Shown: positions 15,926 through 24,905, counted from the first letter of the stretch. The stretch: DNA of 64,000 nucleotides from a bacterium (GCA_004561545.1 SFVK01000001.1:124001-188000), one strand, 5' to 3'. The notes: generated by a model not told the origin, from the sequence alone. Made by a program: numbers and translations.

Positions 15926-17323
15926 TTACAGCTCGATTTCCTGCAGGCGCAGCAGGGCCAGGATATAGATCTTGAGCGCCTCGATCAGCTTTTCAAAGGG
16001 CGTGCCTTCATTGGCGCCGTGCATGGGTCCGGCGAAATCCGGCAGGGCGATGTCGGTATGCTCGGGGCCAAAGCTCACCGCATAGGGGAAATGGCGGGCA
16101 TAGGTGCCGCCGCCCATCGTGAAGGGCGTCTTGTTTTCCCCTGTCACCTCGTTGTAGGTGGTGATGAGGGTCTGGATGGCAGGGCTGTCGGCCGCGATAT
16201 AGAACGGCACCTTGACCTCCACCTTTTCCAGCGCGGCCGCAGTGCCGCAGGCGGCTTTCATGGCGGCGGTCAGGGTTTCGCCGTTGGTGGAAGTGGGATA
16301 GCGGCAGTCAAAGCTCTGACGCAGACGGCCCCCGTCCATTTTGATGGTTCCGCCGATGATGGTCAGCGGGGTGAACACCTCGTCCGCCGCAGCAATGCCC
16401 AGGGCGCTTCCGTCGGTGGAGGCGTGGAGGGTGCGCAGCACCTCCAGATAGGCGGTCTCCGCCGGGGTGCAGACACCGCTCTCCAGCAGGCAGCGGACGA
16501 TGAGGCCAATGGCGTTGACGGTGCCTTCCGGCATGGCGGCATGGCCGCTCTTGCCCCAGCCGCGGATCACGGTGGCGCCGGCTTCACCCGCTTCAAAGGT
16601 GACGCCCTCGGTCGGTTTGAGGGCGGAAGCGGGCACCCGCACGATACAGGCCGCCCGGTCCGGCACCGCATTGCGGGCCACACCGCCCACGAAATCCACA
16701 ATCACGCCGCCCGCAAAAACGGGGCTGACCAGCTCACCGCTGAAGCCGCCCTTCTCGCCGTTGCAGACGGGAAACTCCGCATCGGGGGTAAAGCAGAACG
16801 CCGGCATGGGAAAATGTTCCTCATAATATTCCACATCGTGCATATGGGTTTCCTCGTTGGTGCCCAGAAGGGCGCGCACGGGATATTTCAGGGCAACGCC
16901 GTTGTCCTTGAGGTATTTCAGCGCATACAGGCAGAGAATGCTGGGGCCTTTGTCATCCGCCACGCCGCGGCCCAGCAGCCAGCCATCCCGCACCCGAACG
17001 GTGTAGGGGTCAGCGTCCCAGCCATTGCCCTCGGGCACCACGTCGGTGTGGGTGATGGTGGCCAGATATTTCTGGCCGTCGGCGATGGGACCGGTTTCGG
17101 CCCAGCCGATATAGCCGTCGGCGTCGTGGGTGTCCAGTCCCAGCTCGGCGGCAATCTCCAGCGCCTTGTCCAGCGCCGCTTTGGGGCCCCGGCCAAAGGG
17201 GGCGCCGGGTTCCGGCGTTCCCTCCACACTAGGCACCGCCACCAGGCGGGTGATGTCGCGCAGAATATTGTCGCGGTTTTGTTCAGCAAAGGCGTCAATG
17301 GACGCCCAACGAGAATCGTTCAT
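15926..17323 (-). CDS. pepV: Dipeptidase PepV-type (M20 family, Sapep)
   Basis: This 465-residue metallopeptidase cleaves dipeptides, using two zinc ions. Expected metal ligands appear in order: THTDVVPEG, DDKGPS, the EETHMHD glutamates, and a late histidine in MHGANE. GKSGHAAMPEGTVNAIG marks the lid domain. Length matches PepV. I chose the ATG at 17323 because AGGAGGGG lies just upstream; the longer frame to 17359 has no site. It likely recycles peptide amino acids in the cytoplasm. Confidence 0.92.
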   Translation of the reverse strand: MNDSRWASIDAFAEQNRDNILRDITRLVAVPSVEGTPEPGAPFGRGPKAALDKALEIAAELGLDTHDADGYIGWAETGPIADGQKYLATITHTDVVPEGNGWDADPYTVRVRDGWLLGRGVADDKGPSILCLYALKYLKDNGVALKYPVRALLGTNEETHMHDVEYYEEHFPMPAFCFTPDAEFPVCNGEKGGFSGELVSPVFAGGVIVDFVGGVARNAVPDRAACIVRVPASALKPTEGVTFEAGEAGATVIRGWGKSGHAAMPEGTVNAIGLIVRCLLESGVCTPAETAYLEVLRTLHASTDGSALGIAAADEVFTPLTIIGGTIKMDGGRLRQSFDCRYPTSTNGETLTAAMKAACGTAAALEKVEVKVPFYIAADSPAIQTLITTYNEVTGENKTPFTMGGGTYARHFPYAVSFGPEHTDIALPDFAGPMHGANEGTPFEKLIEALKIYILALLRLQEIEL

Positions 17324-17357
17324 CGGATTCCCCTCCTCATTGTTTGAATCTGGTCCC

Positions 17358-17385
17358 ATTATATCACGAACAAATAAAAGTGCAA
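17358..17385 (-). promoter_or_regulatory. Promoter of pepV
   Basis: On the minus strand TTGCAC (17385-17380), a 16-bp spacer and a perfect TATAAT (17363-17358). Confidence 0.65.
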
Positions 17386-17392
17386 TGCGCGG

Positions 17393-17539
17393 TCAGGAAT
17401 CGCCTTTCAGGAAACATCCCGCGGCAATCAGACCCAACCCGGCCACACCGCCGGCATAGCCGAACACATTGTTGGTGGAAAGCGCCAGCCCCAACAGCAT
17501 GACGCCAATTCCCAGCAGTTCCAGTTTGATTCCTTTCAT
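17393..17539 (-). CDS. Small two-helix membrane protein of unknown function (48 residues)
   Basis: A short ORF of 48 residues starts at 17539 with GGGGAGG 7 nt upstream. It begins MKGIKLELLGIGVMLLGLAL and continues with an Asn-rich turn and a second glycine-rich hydrophobic segment ending CFLKGDS. The layout of two hydrophobic helices joined by a short polar turn is a common form of tiny Clostridia membrane proteins. It lies just upstream of the pepV promoter on the same strand. Confidence 0.6.
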   Translation of the reverse strand: MKGIKLELLGIGVMLLGLALSTNNVFGYAGGVAGLGLIAAGCFLKGDS

Positions 17540-17648
17540 CCCTGCACCTCCCCGCAGTCTTTGATTTTATGATATCACAGCGCTGCTTTGGGCGCAAGGC
17601 AATCTTCCCGGCGGAAGCCGGGCGCGGAGCGGCCTTTCATGTTGCCTT

Positions 17649-17676
17649 TTGACAGTTTTTGTGTTAGAATTAAAAT
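17649..17676 (+). promoter_or_regulatory. Promoter of cysE
   Basis: Perfect TTGACA (17649-17654), a 16-bp spacer and TAAAAT (17671-17676), 39 bp before the ATG. Confidence 0.6.
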
Positions 17677-17714
17677 TCAGCAAGCCTGCAAGAATGGGAA
17701 AGGAACGGACCGTC

Positions 17715-18404
17715 ATGGGACTTTGGGCAGACGCCAAAAACATCCGGGACAAGGACCCCGCCGCGCGCAATGTGCTGGAGGTGATCCTGCTGTATCCCGG
17801 CTTTCATGTGCTGGTCACACACAAGATCGCGCATTTTCTTTACCGCCATAAGTGCTTTTTCCTGGCACGGCTGGTAAGCCAGCTGGCACGGCACCTGACC
17901 GGCATCGAGATTCACCCGGGGGCCACCATCGGGAACAAGCTCTTCATTGACCACGGCATGGGCATCGTCTTTGGCGAGACCACCGAGATTGGCGACAACT
18001 GCACCATTTACCACGGTGTAACCCTGGGCGGCACCGGCAAGGATACCGGCAAGCGCCACCCTACCCTGGGCAACAACGTGCTGATTGGCGCGGGGGCCAA
18101 GGTGCTGGGTCCCGTTTACATCGGGGACAACGTGCGCGTGGGCGCCGGCAGTGTGGTGCTGAAAAACCTGCCCGCCAACGCCACTGCCGTGGGTGTCCCC
18201 GCCGAAGTGGTGCGGGTGGGCAACATCAAGTGCTGCCCTGCCGACGACCTGGACCAGCAGGCGCTGCCGGATATTCTGAGCAACCGCATCAGTGCGCTGG
18301 AAGCCCGACTCAGCCGCATGGAAGCCAGGGTGCAGGGGGAATATCCGCCCGACAAACCTGCCGATGCGCCGTCTTCCCCCGATCTGCCGAATTATATGGA
18401 ATAA
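17715..18404 (+). CDS. cysE: Serine O-acetyltransferase
   Basis: This 229-residue enzyme acetylates serine for cysteine synthesis. It is the short form that lacks the long N-terminal helical domain of the enterobacterial enzyme. A hexapeptide-repeat left-handed beta-helix spans about residues 65-170. GIEIHPGATIG, IDHGMGIVFGET and the catalytic HGVTLGGTGKDTGKRHP loop are present. The C-terminal tail after residue 195 is polar and proline-rich. The ATG at 17715 follows AAGGAACGG. cysK is not adjacent. Confidence 0.93.
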   Translation: MGLWADAKNIRDKDPAARNVLEVILLYPGFHVLVTHKIAHFLYRHKCFFLARLVSQLARHLTGIEIHPGATIGNKLFIDHGMGIVFGETTEIGDNCTIYHGVTLGGTGKDTGKRHPTLGNNVLIGAGAKVLGPVYIGDNVRVGAGSVVLKNLPANATAVGVPAEVVRVGNIKCCPADDLDQQALPDILSNRISALEARLSRMEARVQGEYPPDKPADAPSSPDLPNYME

Positions 18405-18660
18405 TCAGGCCGCATTGTATAATCAAGCCCCTTCCGGGGGCTGGCCTTGGCTTGTGGATGCAGCGGTTTTCTGATTCAGCGTTCCGCATTCCGCTGTTTG
18501 TACCAAAAAGCCCGCTGAGAAAACGGGCGATGTTCATAAGACAGTTAGCAGTCACAGCAGTTTGCTCTGCTGTGGCTTGTATTTTATCCTTTTATTTGAT
18601 AATATGGAGTTGAACATATCTAAAAATCGGTATTGACCGAGCCGAAAGGAGTTGCATTAT
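18405..18660. other. Intergenic gap with no supported gene
   Basis: The GC content falls here, at the left edge of a low-GC patch. A short inverted repeat (GCCCGCT..AACGGGC region) and a 27-codon hydrophobic ORF at 18531-18614 are visible. The ORF lacks a ribosome site, so I do not call it. The next gene has AAAGGAG at 18645. Confidence 0.4.
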
Positions 18661-18975
18661 ATGTTCTATATTGTTTTTGATTTCGCAATGGCAGTGATCA
18701 TGTTTCTATTTGGAATATATTTTTACAAATCAAAAGGGAAAGCTGCCAGATTTTTGTCCGGTTACAATATGAAGTCAGAAGATGAGCGAAAGAAATATGA
18801 TGAAAACGCTATGTGCAAGGCGTATGGAAAAAGAATGATAGTTATGTCATTGCCGTTCATTGTGGGAATAATCATAGATACTCAATATCAAGGAATAGGT
18901 TGTTTGATTGCATGGGTGGTATGGGTTGTTATGTTTATTTTATTGCTTGTTGACAGACATAAAAGAGAACGGTAA
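18661..18975 (+). CDS. DUF3784 family membrane protein
   Basis: This 104-residue protein has three hydrophobic segments (residues 2-22, 58-73 and 78-98). The FLSGYNMKSEDERKKYDE motif between the first two is the hallmark of DUF3784, whose function is unknown. AAAGGAG stands upstream of the ATG at 18661. Codon use is AT-rich compared with neighbours. A bulged hairpin with TCTTTT follows. Confidence 0.75.
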   Translation: MFYIVFDFAMAVIMFLFGIYFYKSKGKAARFLSGYNMKSEDERKKYDENAMCKAYGKRMIVMSLPFIVGIIIDTQYQGIGCLIAWVVWVVMFILLLVDRHKRER

Positions 18976-19000
18976 CTTCCAGTTTGTCGAACAGGCACAG

Positions 19001-19043
19001 GGCGCACTTCTATACGGGATAAGCCCCGTATCTGCGCTCTTTT
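19001..19043 (+). terminator. Bulged hairpin terminator after the DUF3784 gene
   Basis: ATACGGG and CCCGTAT pair around a 6-nt loop (19012-19031). An outer GCGCA/TGCGC helix is separated by a small bulge, then CTCTTTT follows. Confidence 0.5.
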
Positions 19044-19077
19044 CGCAGGATGCTGAAGGGAATCTATCAACTCGAAT

Positions 19078-19287
19078 TTACTGTTTAAAATACAGGGCAA
19101 TTACAATACAGACCGCAATGGCAGCAGCAAAAGGAATTGCAGCCAAGAACGCGGTCCAAACCGGAGCGCTATAACAGGCATATTTGATCCCCCACACCAT
19201 GTCGCAATACTGATATGCTACAACAGCACACATGGCATCCGACAGAAGAACTGCTAAAACCGCAAATACATTGGATAAAATCTTCAT
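19078..19287 (-). CDS. Small membrane protein downstream of the XRE regulator
   Basis: This 69-residue protein has two long hydrophobic helices, at about residues 5-27 and 42-67. A strong AAGGAGG site stands 8 nt before the ATG. It begins 13 bp after the XRE regulator stop, so the two form an operon. It has two cysteines in the helices but no recognised domain. It may be a partner of the regulator's membrane tail; that is inference. Confidence 0.6.
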   Translation of the reverse strand: MKILSNVFAVLAVLLSDAMCAVVAYQYCDMVWGIKYACYSAPVWTAFLAAIPFAAAIAVCIVIALYFKQ

Positions 19288-19300
19288 GATAAAATCCTCC

Positions 19301-19768
19301 TTATTGATCCGATCCATTTTTAAGGAGCAGAACCGCACCGGCAATGATTCCTGCAAGGCAGATGATTAAGACAATCCCATTTCCGTCTATCGTTATCATA
19401 GAGGCTGTTCTGATTTGATCTAAAGCAGAGGGCATAAAGATTGAAACCATCCCCCATACCAGAAAGCATACAATTCCAGTGAAGCAGATGACAAGCCCAA
19501 TCATCCGTTTTTCGCGCCTGCGGATTTTTGTCTGAATTTTCTCTCGATCCGTTACCACTTCAGATGGCGTATCATTTTCTTTCATCAGTTCGTCCAGTGT
19601 AACGTCAAAATACTTACTGATGGAAATCAAGGTCTCACTTTCTGGTATTGCTTTACCTGTTTCCCACTTTGATATAGCCTGTCTTGACACCCCCAACTGC
19701 TCTGCAAGCTGCTCCTGTGAAAGATTGCCGTTCTTTCGAAGTTCGTATAGTTTTTCTGAAAATGCCAT
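19301..19768 (-). CDS. XRE-family transcriptional regulator with C-terminal membrane helices
   Basis: This 155-residue protein has a classic Cro/C1 helix-turn-helix at residues 5-60 (LSQEQLAEQLGVSRQAISKWE). A charged linker follows, then two transmembrane helices near residues 93-112 and 127-150. Such membrane-tethered XRE proteins are common in Clostridia next to small membrane proteins and often regulate their own locus. The ribosome site is AAGGAGG. Low GC matches the rest of this patch. Confidence 0.85.
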   Translation of the reverse strand: MAFSEKLYELRKNGNLSQEQLAEQLGVSRQAISKWETGKAIPESETLISISKYFDVTLDELMKENDTPSEVVTDREKIQTKIRRREKRMIGLVICFTGIVCFLVWGMVSIFMPSALDQIRTASMITIDGNGIVLIICLAGIIAGAVLLLKNGSDQ

Positions 19769-19893
19769 TTTTTCCTCCTTTTACACAAAGTATACCGAAC
19801 CAGCAGGCAGAACTCTATCGATATCGATTTACAAATGCGCAACCAACGGTAGCAATTTCGTTTGTATCGGTATTTTTCGAAGCAAATAATAAT

Positions 19894-20358
19894 CTACTTT
19901 TCTTGTTGATCCGACGGCTTCGCCAAAATCTCTGTCATTTGTTCAATGAACTGTTCCGCGTGATCCATTTTGTATGTCTTATTATCAATGCCGATTTTTC
20001 CTGTGGAAGATATGGTGATAAGATTCGCTGTTGAATCATCACCATTGATAAAAATATAAATCAGCCGATCTCCCAGCCCAGACATAGAGCCGTCCGAGAA
20101 TATTGTGCGAAACGTTCTTCTGTACGAGTATTGATTGCACAATGCGAAAATGCTGTCCTTTTGTTCTTCCGTGATCTCTGGATAAGAAATGGGGTCAATA
20201 AACGGCTCGCCGTCTCTAATGCCAATTTCGTTCAATGTTATGGTAATTTGACTGCTTTCGCCCAAACAATCCGATAGTGGCATAGGTATGAAGTAAATGA
20301 GGAAGCCGGCCAACAGGATTGCAAAAAACACTGCAAAACAAACGGTTTTCTTTTTCAC
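19894..20358 (-). CDS. Membrane-anchored extracytoplasmic protein of unknown function
   Basis: This 154-residue protein starts at a GTG at 20358, where GGAAAGGATGG gives the only good ribosome site. The frame extends to 20409 but without a site. A KKK stretch and one hydrophobic segment (residues 5-24) form a signal anchor. The rest is a polar outer domain with EITEEQKDSIFALCNQYSYRR and a C-terminal helix. I do not recognise the family. It is the last gene of the low-GC patch. Confidence 0.6.
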   Translation of the reverse strand: MKKKTVCFAVFFAILLAGFLIYFIPMPLSDCLGESSQITITLNEIGIRDGEPFIDPISYPEITEEQKDSIFALCNQYSYRRTFRTIFSDGSMSGLGDRLIYIFINGDDSTANLITISSTGKIGIDNKTYKMDHAEQFIEQMTEILAKPSDQQEK

Positions 20359-20580
20359 TTTTATACCATCCTTTCCACATACTCCGATTGGCCGCAGCCC
20401 GTTCCCCAAACAAGTCCCTGTGTGTTCCGGTACGGGTCAGCATTATCGCCAGAACATCATCCTCCATGCGGTATCCCGGGGGCCAACCCGGCCGAATACG
20501 GCATTCTCTGTGCCGGGCCCAATCCCCTGTCCGCGCATGAATTCCGTTTTTTGATTGGCGTGAATTTATTTGGAAACAAC
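20359..20580. other. Gene-free gap before the atp terminator
   Basis: I see no supported gene. Open frames cross it in several directions but none has a ribosome site or a recognisable domain. It marks the junction between the low-GC patch and the high-GC atp operon. Confidence 0.4.
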
Positions 20581-20617
20581 AAGCCGGTGCCTGCGTACTT
20601 GTCCCAGGCACCGGCTT
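20581..20617 (-). terminator. Terminator of the ATP synthase operon
   Basis: A 13-bp stem (AAGCCGGTGCCTG and its complement) with an 11-nt loop lies 66 bp past atpC. The minus-strand tail GTTGTTTCC is only moderately T-rich. Confidence 0.65.
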
Positions 20618-20682
20618 TCGTGTTTCAAAAATTGTCTTGCGAACACCGCGCTCATTCGCAGCGGGCTTGTCGCGGCCATGAA

Positions 20683-21084
20683 TTATTTTGCCACGCTGGT
20701 ACGCACCAGGGCGCGTTTGAGGCGGGCCTGGGCAAGCTCCAGTTCGCGGGCATCCAGATTTTTCTGGGCCAGAGTGGCCTCGGCGCGGGCCTTGCTGGCC
20801 TCGGCGCGGGCCTTGTCAATCTGGTCGGCCCATTCAAAGGTGGTGGCCAGCAAATGACACTCGCCGTTCATCATGCTGAGCATACCACCCATGCAGGCGG
20901 CGTGGCGGGTGGTGCCGTCCTCCAACACAATATGGGCGTCGCCCATTCCCAGGGCGGTGCAGTAATCACTGTGGCGGGCCAGAATGGCCAGGTCGCCGGT
21001 GATGGTGCGGCAGACCACGCGAACGACCTCGCCCTCAAAAGCGACGCCGTCGGGGGTCATGATTTTCAGGGGGAAGGTTGCCAT
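20683..21084 (-). CDS. atpC: F1 ATP synthase epsilon subunit
   Basis: This 133-residue subunit belongs to the central stalk, and in many bacteria inhibits ATP hydrolysis. Residues 1-85 form the beta-sandwich (FPLKIMTPDGVAFEGEV, then GDLAILARHSDYCTALG). Residues 88-133 form the helical hairpin with a KARAEA repeat. It is the last gene of the operon, as usual. A strong AAGGAGG precedes the start. The C-terminal hairpin is intact, so inhibition is possible. Confidence 0.93.
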   Translation of the reverse strand: MATFPLKIMTPDGVAFEGEVVRVVCRTITGDLAILARHSDYCTALGMGDAHIVLEDGTTRHAACMGGMLSMMNGECHLLATTFEWADQIDKARAEASKARAEATLAQKNLDARELELAQARLKRALVRTSVAK

Positions 21085-21096
21085 ACCGGTCCCTCC

Positions 21097-22491
21097 TTAC
21101 TGTGCCTTGGCTTTGGCGAACACATCGTCAATGGTGCCGGACATGAGGAAGCAGCTCTCGGGGATCTGGTCGCACTCGCCGCCCAGAATCATCTTGAAGC
21201 CGCGCAGCGTCTCCTTGAGGGGCACATACTGGCCGGGCATACCGGTGAACTGCTCCGCCACATGGAAGTTCTGGGACAGGAAGCGCTGCACCTTGCGGGC
21301 GCGGTTGACGGTGATCTTGTCCTCCTCGGACAGTTCGTCCATACCCATGATGGCGATGATGTCCTGCAGTTCCTTGTAGCGCTGCAACACGCGCTGCACG
21401 GCGCGGGCCACCTCATAGTGCTCCTGGCCCACAACCTCCGGGGTGAGAATCCGGCTGGTGGAATCCAGCGGGTCCACGGCGGGATAGATGCCCATGGAGG
21501 AGATTTCACGGCTCAGAACCGTGGTGGCGTCCAGATGGGTGAAGGTGGTGGCGGGCGCGGGGTCGGTCAGGTCGTCCGCAGGGACGTAGACCGCCTGCAC
21601 CGAGGTGATGGAGCCCTTGCGGGTGGAGGTGATGCGCTCCTGCAGAGCGCCCATCTCGGTGGCCAGCGTGGGCTGATAGCCGACGGCAGAGGGCATACGG
21701 CCCAGCAGCGCCGAGACCTCGGAGCCGGCCTGGGTAAAGCGGAAGATGTTGTCAATGAAGAGCAGAACGTCCTGGTTCTTCACATCGCGGAAATACTCCG
21801 CCATGGTCAGGCCGGAGAGCGCCACGCGCATACGGGCTCCCGGCGGCTCGTTCATCTGGCCGTAGACCAGCGCCGTCTTGTTGATAACGCCGCTCTCGGT
21901 CATTTCGCCGTAAAGGTCGTTGCCCTCGCGGGTGCGCTCGCCGACGCCGGTAAAGACCGAGTAGCCGTTATGGGCGGTGGCGATGTTGTAAATCAGCTCC
22001 TGGATCAGAACGGTCTTGCCCACACCGGCGCCGCCGAACAGACCGATCTTGCCGCCCTTGGCGTAGGGGCAGATCAGGTCCACGACCTTGATGCCGGTTT
22101 CCAGGATTTCGGTGTTGGATTCCTGCTCCTCAAAGCTGGGGGCGGGGCGATGGATGCTCCAGCGCTCCTCGGTTTTGGGGGCGGGCTTGTTGTCCACCGG
22201 CTCGCCCAGCAGGTTGAACACGCGGCCCAGGCACTCCTCGCCCACAGGGACGGTGATGGGGCCGCCGGTATCCACGGCATCGGCGCCACGCACCAGGCCG
22301 TCGGTGCCGGACATGGCAATGCAGCGGGCGACATTGTCGCCGATGTGCTGCGCGACCTCAACCACCAGCTTTTTGCCGTGGTTGTCCAGCTCGATGGCGT
22401 TGAGCAGCGCGGGCAGCTTGCCGTCCTCGAACCGGATGTCCAGCACAGGCCCGGTGATCTGGATCACCTTGCCGATGTTTTGTTCTGGCAT
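21097..22491 (-). CDS. atpD: F1 ATP synthase beta subunit
   Basis: This 464-residue catalytic subunit has Walker A GGAGVGKT near residue 155, the GERTREGNDLY catalytic glutamate motif, the LLFIDNIFRF Walker B and the signature PAVDPLDSTS. The DELSEEDK motif (DELSEED loop) that contacts gamma is present near residue 375. I chose the ATG at 22491, with AAGGAGTG upstream, over a GTG at 22500. The atpC start follows 12 bp later. Confidence 0.97.
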   Translation of the reverse strand: MPEQNIGKVIQITGPVLDIRFEDGKLPALLNAIELDNHGKKLVVEVAQHIGDNVARCIAMSGTDGLVRGADAVDTGGPITVPVGEECLGRVFNLLGEPVDNKPAPKTEERWSIHRPAPSFEEQESNTEILETGIKVVDLICPYAKGGKIGLFGGAGVGKTVLIQELIYNIATAHNGYSVFTGVGERTREGNDLYGEMTESGVINKTALVYGQMNEPPGARMRVALSGLTMAEYFRDVKNQDVLLFIDNIFRFTQAGSEVSALLGRMPSAVGYQPTLATEMGALQERITSTRKGSITSVQAVYVPADDLTDPAPATTFTHLDATTVLSREISSMGIYPAVDPLDSTSRILTPEVVGQEHYEVARAVQRVLQRYKELQDIIAIMGMDELSEEDKITVNRARKVQRFLSQNFHVAEQFTGMPGQYVPLKETLRGFKMILGGECDQIPESCFLMSGTIDDVFAKAKAQ

Positions 22492-22505
22492 GAAATTCAC
22501 TCCTT

Positions 22506-23354
22506 TTATTCCCCGGCGCCGGCCACGATCTCGGTAATTTCCTGCGTGATGGCAGCCTGACGGGCGCGGTTGTAGTAAAGGTTCAGATGGTCGATCATCT
22601 CGGTGGCGTTCTTGGTGGCGGAGTCCATGGCGGTACGCCGGGCGCCCAGTTCGCTGGCCACGCTCTCACACATCGCGCCATAAATCACGCCGGCCAGATA
22701 TTCAGGGATGATGGCGTCAAACACCGCTTCCCCGCTGGGCTCATACAGAATCTGGGTGGGACGCTCCTTGCCCCGCTCGGGGCGCGGCCCGTCGAAGGGC
22801 AGAACCTGAAGCACCGTGGCGGTCTGGGTGAGCATCGAGACAAACTGGGTAAAACCAAGTTTGATTTCGTCAAACGCCCCAGCCAGATACTTGTCACACA
22901 CCAGCCGCGAGATGTCGAAACTGTCGCTGACCGACAGATCCCCCACAACGGCAAAGCGGTCGGTCAGCAGCTCGGCGCCGTGGTACTGGAAATGCTCCAC
23001 CGCTTTTTTGCCGATGGGCAGAACACAGTAGTCTTTGCCCGCAGCGTCGGCGGCAACGGCCTTGAACATATTGGAATTGTAGCCGCCCGCCAGACCACGG
23101 TCGCCCGCAATGACAATGTAGCAGGTCTTTTTGACCTCCCGCCTGGCCATATACTTGCTTGTGAAATCGGTGTTGGCCGCTGCAATCTCGTACAGTGTCC
23201 GGTAAAGTGTCTCAAAATAGGGACGGCTCTGCTCCACCCGTTCCTTGGCGCGGCGCAGCTTGGAGGATGCCACCAGTTCCATGGCCTTGGTGATCTGCAT
23301 GGTGCTCTCTACGCTTTTGATGCGCAGCTTGATCTCTTTCATCGACCCTGCCAT
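22506..23354 (-). CDS. atpG: F1 ATP synthase gamma subunit
   Basis: This 282-residue central-shaft subunit has the N-terminal IKLRIKSVESTMQITKAMELVASSKLRRA coiled helix and the C-terminal SELGARRTAMDSATKNATEMI plus NRARQAAITQEITEIVAGA helix, both family signatures. The start at 23354 has AGGAGG 8 nt upstream. It lies between atpA and atpD in standard order. Confidence 0.96.
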   Translation of the reverse strand: MAGSMKEIKLRIKSVESTMQITKAMELVASSKLRRAKERVEQSRPYFETLYRTLYEIAAANTDFTSKYMARREVKKTCYIVIAGDRGLAGGYNSNMFKAVAADAAGKDYCVLPIGKKAVEHFQYHGAELLTDRFAVVGDLSVSDSFDISRLVCDKYLAGAFDEIKLGFTQFVSMLTQTATVLQVLPFDGPRPERGKERPTQILYEPSGEAVFDAIIPEYLAGVIYGAMCESVASELGARRTAMDSATKNATEMIDHLNLYYNRARQAAITQEITEIVAGAGE

Positions 23355-23369
23355 GCGTGTATCCTCCTT

Positions 23370-24905
23370 TTAGTGTGATGCGCTGAACTGCGCGGTGAAC
23401 GCCGTGAGGGCAGCTTTGAGCGCCGCCTCGATGTCCTTGTCCCAGGCGCCGGTGGTGCGGATGGTCTGCATGACCCCGGCCGCCGCCGCATCGGAATCCA
23501 GATATTCGTACAGGCTCTTCTCGTACTCGGCCACCTGGCTGACCTCGATGTCCTTCAGGAAACCGTTGATGGTGGCATACAGAATGGCCACCTGCTTTTC
23601 CACCGGCACAGGGGCATTGCGGTCCTGCTTGAGGACCTCCACAATGCGCTCGCCCTGGGCCAGACGGGCCTTGGTGTCAGCGTCCAGATCGGAGCCGAAC
23701 TGGGCAAAGCCCTGCAGCTCCCGGTACTGGGAGTAGATCAGCTTAAGGGTGCCGGCCACCTTCTTCATGGCCTTGACCTGGGCGTTGCCGCCGACACGGG
23801 ACACCGAGATGCCGGGGTCCACGGCGGGCATAATCCCGGAGTGGAACATCTCGGTCACCAAGAAGATCTGGCCGTCGGTGATGGAAATGACGTTGGTGGG
23901 AATATAGGCGGAGACGTCGCCCGCCTGGGTCTCGATGATGGGCAGCGCGGTGAGGGAGCCGCCGCCATTGGCGTCGCTCAGCTTGGCCGCGCGCTCCAGC
24001 AGACGGCTGTGGAGGTAGAAAACGTCGCCGGGGTAAGCCTCACGTCCCGGGGGACGGCGGATCAGCAGCGACAGGGCACGGTAGGCCACCGCGTGCTTGG
24101 ACAGGTCGTCATAGACCACCAGCACATGCTTGCCCTTGTACATGAAATATTCGCCCATGGCGCAGCCGGAATAGGGCGCGATATACTGGATGGGCGCCAG
24201 CTCGGAGGCAGTGGCAGCCACCACGATGGTGTAATCCATGGCGCCGTTGCGCTCGAGGTTTTCCACCAGGCTTGCCACGGTGGAGCGCTTTTGGCCGATG
24301 GCCACATAGATGCAGATGACGTCCTTGCCCTTCTGGTTGATGATGGTATCGGTGGCAATGACGGTCTTGCCGGTCTGGCGGTCGCCGATAATCAGCTCAC
24401 GCTGGCCGCGGCCGATGGGGATCATGGAGTCGATGGCCTTGATACCGGTCTGCAGCGGCTCCTTGACGGGCTGACGGTCGATGATGCCGGGGGCCGGGGA
24501 TTCGATGGGGCGGTATTCCGCAGCATCGATGGGGCCTTTGCCGTCGATGGGCTGGCCCAGCGCATTGACCACGCGGCCGATAAGGGCTTCGCCCACGGGC
24601 ACCGACACAACCTTGCCGGTGCGCTTGACGATGCCGCCCTCCTTGATGCCGGCGTCGGAGCCAAGCAGAACGATGGAGACGGAGTTCTCCTCCAGGTTCT
24701 GGGCCATGCCGTATTCGCCGTTCTCAAACTGCACCAGTTCGCCGGCCATGCAGTTATCCAGGCCGGAAGCGCGGGCAATGCCGTCACCGACCATAATGAC
24801 GGTGCCGGTCTCGCTCTGCTCGATGGCGTTCTGGTAATGCTTGATCTGCGAACGGATGATCTTGGAAATCTGTTCAGGTTTCAATTGCACGGTTTGTTTC
24901 ACCAC
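23370..24905 (-). CDS. atpA: F1 ATP synthase alpha subunit
   Basis: This 511-residue non-catalytic nucleotide-binding subunit has the P-loop GDRQTGKT near residue 170 and the signature PAVDPGISVSRVGG near 363. The start is uncertain. A GTG at 24905 begins the open frame with only a weak site, and a second in-frame GTG a few codons later, just before QLKPEQ, fits the usual N-terminus of the family better. The gene follows atpH by 6 bp. Confidence 0.96.
   Translation of the reverse strand: MVKQTVQLKPEQISKIIRSQIKHYQNAIEQSETGTVIMVGDGIARASGLDNCMAGELVQFENGEYGMAQNLEENSVSIVLLGSDAGIKEGGIVKRTGKVVSVPVGEALIGRVVNALGQPIDGKGPIDAAEYRPIESPAPGIIDRQPVKEPLQTGIKAIDSMIPIGRGQRELIIGDRQTGKTVIATDTIINQKGKDVICIYVAIGQKRSTVASLVENLERNGAMDYTIVVAATASELAPIQYIAPYSGCAMGEYFMYKGKHVLVVYDDLSKHAVAYRALSLLIRRPPGREAYPGDVFYLHSRLLERAAKLSDANGGGSLTALPIIETQAGDVSAYIPTNVISITDGQIFLVTEMFHSGIMPAVDPGISVSRVGGNAQVKAMKKVAGTLKLIYSQYRELQGFAQFGSDLDADTKARLAQGERIVEVLKQDRNAPVPVEKQVAILYATINGFLKDIEVSQVAEYEKSLYEYLDSDAAAAGVMQTIRTTGAWDKDIEAALKAALTAFTAQFSASH

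Noticed and set aside
18531..18614. 27-codon hydrophobic ORF in the cysE-DUF3784 gap, possible small toxin
   Set aside because: No ribosome site and no antisense RNA or promoter pair of a type I toxin system is visible.
20216..20611. 131-codon minus-strand ORF left of the atp terminator
   Set aside because: It overlaps the better supported signal-anchored protein in another frame, lacks a ribosome site and has no recognisable domain.
20422..22560. 712-codon plus-strand ORF across atpC and atpD
   Set aside because: It is the antisense shadow of the atp genes in GC-rich DNA, with no ribosome site and low-complexity His/Gly/Ala-rich sequence. The same holds for the long antisense frames over the aro genes, 12429-14504, 23841-25496, 43843-46146, 45935-47842, 55542-58493 and 60597-62081.
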